Origin: Melampsora larici-populina 98AG31
Taxonomy: Eukaryota; Basidiomycota; Pucciniomycetes; Pucciniales; Melampsoraceae
Direction: 5' to 3'
Length of the DNA: 10,268 nucleotides
Assembly: GCF_000204055.1 (NCBI RefSeq)
Contig: NW_006768901.1
Span: 70,119-80,386 of the forward strand
Numbering within the stretch: the first letter of the stretch is position 1; each line of letters opens with the position of its first letter. Below the pieces are notes generated by a model. The model ran no database searches and had not been told where the DNA came from. It saw nothing but the letters and a program-made list of their open reading frames with translations. Positions 6,974 through 10,268 of the stretch are shown piece by piece. Position numbers and translations under genes: made by a program.

Positions 6974-7589
6974 TTTGCCTCACACCTGGTAAAATGAGTA
7001 ATGTAAGTTGAGAATTGATGAATTGATTAATTTGAGAAGTGAGAATAAATTGATGAACTTTTAAGTAAGTATGTATAATAATAATAAATTCTTTGCTTCA
7101 AAAGTGTAAACTTGGATCTGTAAGATAAAAATCTGTAAAAGTTGAAAGGTTTCTTCTTAAATAATGTAATTTAAAACCTATTGTTTGTTGTACCTGTAAC
7201 TCCAACTTATTATACTTGTAATTATAAATTGATTATAAAAAAATACCCCTCACGTAAAAGATGAGTAAGGGTCCTTTTCCACGTCTTCCAAACTTCCCTC
7301 CACGCCTCTCACATCTTTCAGTGAGGACCTTTCCCAAAACCATAAATGAAACATAAAAAAAATGATAAAAAGAAACATAACCAATAAGTTTTGAACTTGA
7401 AACTCCTAACATTGTATGAATAATTCTGCCTGACATGTAAATAAATTGTACCCGCTGCCGTTGAATGTAATTTACGTGATGTATTGCGCCCTGATGTAAA
7501 TGATTAACTTGTAAAGTAGTTGTGCCCCAAAATAAAATGAAAGAAAAAATGAAAAACACGAGAAAATGAAAATAAGAGAATAAGAAAGA

Positions 7590-7634
7590 GGTGAAGAACC
7601 CGCCACAGCTATGTTTTGTTGTTCCCTCTTCACC
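7590..7634. repeat. Hairpin module, copy 1
   Basis: GGTGAAGA (7590-7597) pairs perfectly with TCTTCACC (7627-7634) around a 29-base loop that begins ACCCGCCAC. The arrangement and the following TTTAATACCC word recur in copy 2 about 625 bases to the right. Confidence 0.6.
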
Positions 7635-8214
7635 ATTGATTTAATACCCCTAAAATTAATTAATTTATAATTTTGACTTTTAATTTTTGATTGTAAACTC
7701 CGCGCCCAAAATAAAAAAATGAAATATGAGAAAAAACTGAAACATAACCAAAGAAACATAACCAAAGAAACTCTATATGAATGAAATATAACCATAACTT
7801 GAATTTTGTGAATTAATTGAAACCCGCCTCTATGATGTTGATTAAATAATGAACCCATGACCACCTTGAATGATAATTAAAGTAAGTGAAATAGCAAAAA
7901 TGAAATAATAAAATGAAACATAACCATTGATTTGATAAAACCTTCACGGCGAATTTGATTAATTTGAACCTGCCGCTAATAAATTTTTGTATTGTAAATT
8001 TTGTATGACCCATTTAACTTGTATGACTTTTGTTAAAATAATTTTAACTTCAATAATTTTGTTAAAGTAATTTCTGCACCCGTAAATTTTAAAGAACCTT
8101 GTAAGAATAAAAAAAATAAAAATTTGAAACCCTGCCAACTAAATTTATAAAAACACCAAATAAGCAAAAGAAAAAAATTAAGACTATATAAAAAACTGAT
8201 GAAATAAATTCATA

Positions 8215-8261
8215 AGTGAAGAACCCGCCACTACTTTGTGTTTTATTGTACCCTCTTCACT
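8215..8261. repeat. Hairpin module, copy 2
   Basis: AGTGAAGA (8215-8222) pairs perfectly with TCTTCACT (8254-8261) around a 31-base loop that also begins ACCCGCCAC and contains a TTTTRTTGT word shared with copy 1. The outermost base pair is A-T here but G-C in copy 1, so pairing is kept although both bases changed. The module is followed by TTTTAATACCC as in copy 1. Confidence 0.6.
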
Positions 8262-8570
8262 AAATGATTTTAATACCCTCTTGATTGAATAATTGATTGA
8301 ATGAAATAAGAAAAATAAAATGAAATGCAAGAAACATAACCATAATCTAAGAAAATTGAAAATTAACCCGCAACTGAATTTTAAAATAAAGAAATCTGCC
8401 TCTGAAGTAACCCACAGCCGTGATTCAATAAAGAAAACATAACCTAAAAAAGAAAAGAAAAATATAAAGAAACATAAGTCAAAAGAAACATAACCATAAA
8501 AAATCTAAAAAATAAGTCAAACAGAAACCGCAATCTATATTGTATTTTTATTTACTTTTGTAATTTTAAT

Positions 8571-10268
8571 TTAAACATCAAACTCCTCATCACTTTCTTC
8601 CCATCTTGAATCTTCATCCATAAAATCTTCACCACTTTGTTGTTCATTTAAATCTTCATCATCTGTACTTTCTTCTAATTCATTTGTTCCTCTTGCATAA
8701 AATTTCTTGACATGAGAAGCCGCATACCTTCGCCGTAATTCAGTACCATCTAATTCTTCCAAAACGAAAGACCCCATATGTAATTGTTCTTTGACTTTAT
8801 AAGGACCATTCCATCTGTTTTCAAATAATTTACCCCATTGACTTTCTAAAGACGCATTATAAACTAAAACCATATCACCAACTTCCAAAGGACTTTTCCT
8901 TAATTTGTGCGCATTTTTCTTATCCCAATACCTAACACTTTCTTCTCTAACTCTCATCATTTTACTGTAAGCATTATCCATCATTTCTTCCCTTCTTAAT
9001 AATTGTTCAGTTCTTGCTTCTAATAATTCAGCTCTTGTATGTACTTCTTCCCAATTAACTCCTAAGAAAGTTCCAGCCTCAACATCAACAGGTAAGACCG
9101 CTCTTTGACCAAAAACCATCTCATAAGGTGAAATTCCTGTAGTTCTTTTTGTTGAAATTCTATCTGCAAATAAAACCATTGGTAAAGTCTTCCGCCAAGC
9201 ACTTGGATTTGTACTACACATTTTGACTAAGGTATCCTTGATTGGCTTGTGACCTCTCTCAACCATTCCAGCTGCCTGTGGATAATAAGGTGTAACAATT
9301 CTAAGTTTTGCTCCACAACTTTCAACCGCCTTGACTAATTCATCTTTAAATTCACCACCTCCTTCAACTGTAACCACTTTGATTGCACCATACCTAAATA
9401 TCCATTCTTGTTCTAAAAATTCAGCAACCTTATCCGCCTTTAAATTTACCAAAGGTACCACTTCAACCCATCCTGATAAATCATCTCTAGCAACCACTAA
9501 GTATTTATGTTGTCCAGCTTTAATATGTACAGCATCCATACTAATTCTACCAAATAAACTAGCTTCACCTGTAGCATGACCCAATTCTTTAGGTGTTAAA
9601 GAACTCCGCTTTTGACAAGCTTCACAACTTTGAACCCATTCCCGCACAGACTTCTTCAAACTTGGCCACCAAAACCTAAGTACTATTCTTCTGTAAGTTT
9701 CTTCAACTCCTCTATGACCTAAACCTTCATGTAATTGTTCTAAAATCCAATCTTGACCTTCAACATTTGTAACTACAACCTGAGCCATAGGATTTTGCCG
9801 CCGCATTAACCTTCCATTATCCAAATAAAACTTATCACTCTTCCTCTTAATTGATCTAAATTCTTCATCACTAATATCTTCTGGTCTGATTAAATTTTCT
9901 AAGTAATTGACTAAGTGTTTCCAGAATCCAACTTGTTCCCATCTTACATCACCATCAAGTAAATCTTCATTGATAATTAAATCCCCGCAATAAATTCCAA
10001 AATCATAATCATTGTTTGCAACATCAATAAGTTTCTTCTCTTCATTAAATTCCTCAGCATCACTATCTAAATCACTATCTCGAGGTCTGCGTGATAAACC
10101 ATCTGGCATAGTAAAAGTTTTACCTGCTTTGTGAACCAAGTCAAAAGAAAATAATTGAATAAAATAAACCCATCTTGTCATAGGAGCATTTGGTAAATCA
10201 GGAGTATTAATCATTTGAATCAAAGCTTTAGCATCTACTTGTAACTCAAAATGTTGACCCCATAAATG
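8571..10268 (-). CDS. Ty3/gypsy retrotransposon pol, 3' part: RNase H end, integrase and GPY/F module (partial at right edge)
   Basis: The frame is open from the window edge to TAA at 8571-8573, giving 565 residues without a visible start. The protein begins inside RNase H (E-L-Q-V-D-A-K, then T-R-W and P-D-G-L-S-R-R). The integrase zinc finger HHCC is at H180, H185, C215 and C218. The integrase core follows, with the first acid in S-M-D-A-V-H (D245) and the last in M-V-E-R-G-H (E337). The second acid, normally Asp, is Glu (E302, codon 9365-9363). The C-terminal GPY/F module is seen as R-W-N-G-P-Y-K-V, and the tail is Asp/Glu-rich. Pol copies element RNA into DNA and integrase inserts it into the host chromosome. 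No frameshift or stop is seen in this part. Third codon positions are AT-rich, unlike the hAT exons. The order RNase H then integrase identifies Ty3/gypsy rather than Ty1/copia. Confidence 0.93.
   Translation of the reverse strand, partial: HLWGQHFELQVDAKALIQMINTPDLPNAPMTRWVYFIQLFSFDLVHKAGKTFTMPDGLSRRPRDSDLDSDAEEFNEEKKLIDVANNDYDFGIYCGDLIINEDLLDGDVRWEQVGFWKHLVNYLENLIRPEDISDEEFRSIKRKSDKFYLDNGRLMRRQNPMAQVVVTNVEGQDWILEQLHEGLGHRGVEETYRRIVLRFWWPSLKKSVREWVQSCEACQKRSSLTPKELGHATGEASLFGRISMDAVHIKAGQHKYLVVARDDLSGWVEVVPLVNLKADKVAEFLEQEWIFRYGAIKVVTVEGGGEFKDELVKAVESCGAKLRIVTPYYPQAAGMVERGHKPIKDTLVKMCSTNPSAWRKTLPMVLFADRISTKRTTGISPYEMVFGQRAVLPVDVEAGTFLGVNWEEVHTRAELLEARTEQLLRREEMMDNAYSKMMRVREESVRYWDKKNAHKLRKSPLEVGDMVLVYNASLESQWGKLFENRWNGPYKVKEQLHMGSFVLEELDGTELRRRYAASHVKKFYARGTNELEESTDDEDLNEQQSGEDFMDEDSRWEESDEEFDV

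Larger units (their letters stand above)
7348..8496. repeat. Interspersed GAAACATAACC repeat, about ten copies
   Basis: The 12-mer GAAACATAACCA occurs exactly at 7372, 7739, 7753, 7915, 8331 and 8485. Close variants begin at 7348 (GAAACATAA), 7783 (GAAATATAACCA), 8433 (GAAAACATAACC) and 8469 (GAAACATAAG). On the strand of the gypsy gene it reads GGTTATGTTTC. Two copies at 7739 and 7753 are tandem with a 14-base period, while the rest are spread irregularly. AT-rich composition alone does not easily give ten copies of one word containing CC at a fixed place. Confidence 0.6.
6861..8570 (-). other. AT-rich non-coding region downstream of gypsy pol, probable 3' UTR plus LTR (ends unresolved)
   Basis: About 1.7 kb without a credible gene follows the stop of the minus-strand pol ORF. 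The open frames present translate to Phe/Ile/Tyr-rich low-complexity peptide on the minus strand and are compositional. In a Ty3/gypsy element this is where the polypurine tract and 3' LTR should be. I could not fix TG...CA ends or a polypurine tract, because the matching 5' LTR is outside the window. The region has internal structure of its own: repeated GAAACATAACC words, C-rich words such as AACCCGCC spaced through AT-rich DNA, and two copies of a hairpin module. Confidence 0.5.

Noticed and set aside
7233..8013. Three overlapping minus-strand open frames of 66-130 codons
   Set aside because: They translate to Phe/Ile/Tyr/Ser-rich low-complexity peptide from AT-rich DNA, overlap one another in different frames and show no domain.
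7348..8496. CRISPR-like reading of the GAAACATAACC repeats
   Set aside because: The repeats are only about 12 bases, the spacing is irregular, no cas genes are present, and the DNA is from a eukaryote.
6861..8570. Defined LTR with TG...CA ends
   Set aside because: Many TG and CA dinucleotides could serve; without the partner LTR or a clear polypurine tract no boundary can be chosen.
9331..9579. Plus-strand 82-codon frame inside the gypsy integrase
   Set aside because: It is a shadow of the strong minus-strand pol frame, with no independent support.

Overview
The window looks like nuclear DNA of a fungus, most likely a basidiomycete and perhaps a rust-like lineage. This is inferred from gene structure: short introns (about 50-80 nt) with GTRAGT-type donors and CTGAC-like branch sites, together with three transposable-element families that are common in repeat-rich basidiomycete genomes. 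I see no bacterial signals, no rRNA or tRNA, and no ordinary housekeeping gene. The window is an accumulation of transposable elements.

Positions 1-2841 (minus strand) hold a Mutator-like (MULE) derived gene. I reconstruct six exons, with 2841 as the 5' end and 175 as the stop. All splice phases agree. An N-terminal FAR1-type zinc-binding domain leads through a low-complexity basic linker to a C-terminal OTU-type cysteine protease domain that keeps its catalytic Cys and His. The DDE transposase core expected between them is absent, and one TGA interrupts exon 2. Positions 2842-3447 are a G/GT-rich, strand-asymmetric spacer.

Positions 3497-5928 (plus strand) hold a hAT-family transposase gene in seven exons, divergent from the MULE gene. 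It keeps the hAT catalytic motifs and the C-terminal dimerisation region. It lacks the N-terminal BED finger, has an in-frame TGA and has a damaged splice donor, so it is a relic. It is followed by a T-rich 3' UTR, an AATAAA, and a dense cluster of GGTAC/GTACC motifs folded into several inverted repeats (6110-6391), which I interpret as the subterminal region of the hAT element.

Positions 6415-8570 are very AT-rich non-coding DNA. They contain five AACCCATA words, a TTAAAAA tandem run, about ten copies of GAAACATAACC, and two diverged copies of a module with a hairpin whose outermost base pair has co-varied. This is probably the 3' UTR and LTR of the next element, but no LTR boundary can be fixed because only one side is in the window. 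Positions 8571-10268 (minus strand) are the 3' part of a Ty3/gypsy pol gene (end of RNase H, HHCC zinc finger, integrase core, GPY/F module, acidic tail), running off the right edge. Its second catalytic Asp is replaced by Glu.

The genes do not form a pathway. They are separate mobile elements, with MULE and hAT divergent and hAT and gypsy convergent. The most interesting items are the MULE-derived FAR1-OTU gene without a transposase core, the co-varying hairpin pair and the interspersed GAAACATAACC repeat, and the palindrome-dense GGTAC cluster.
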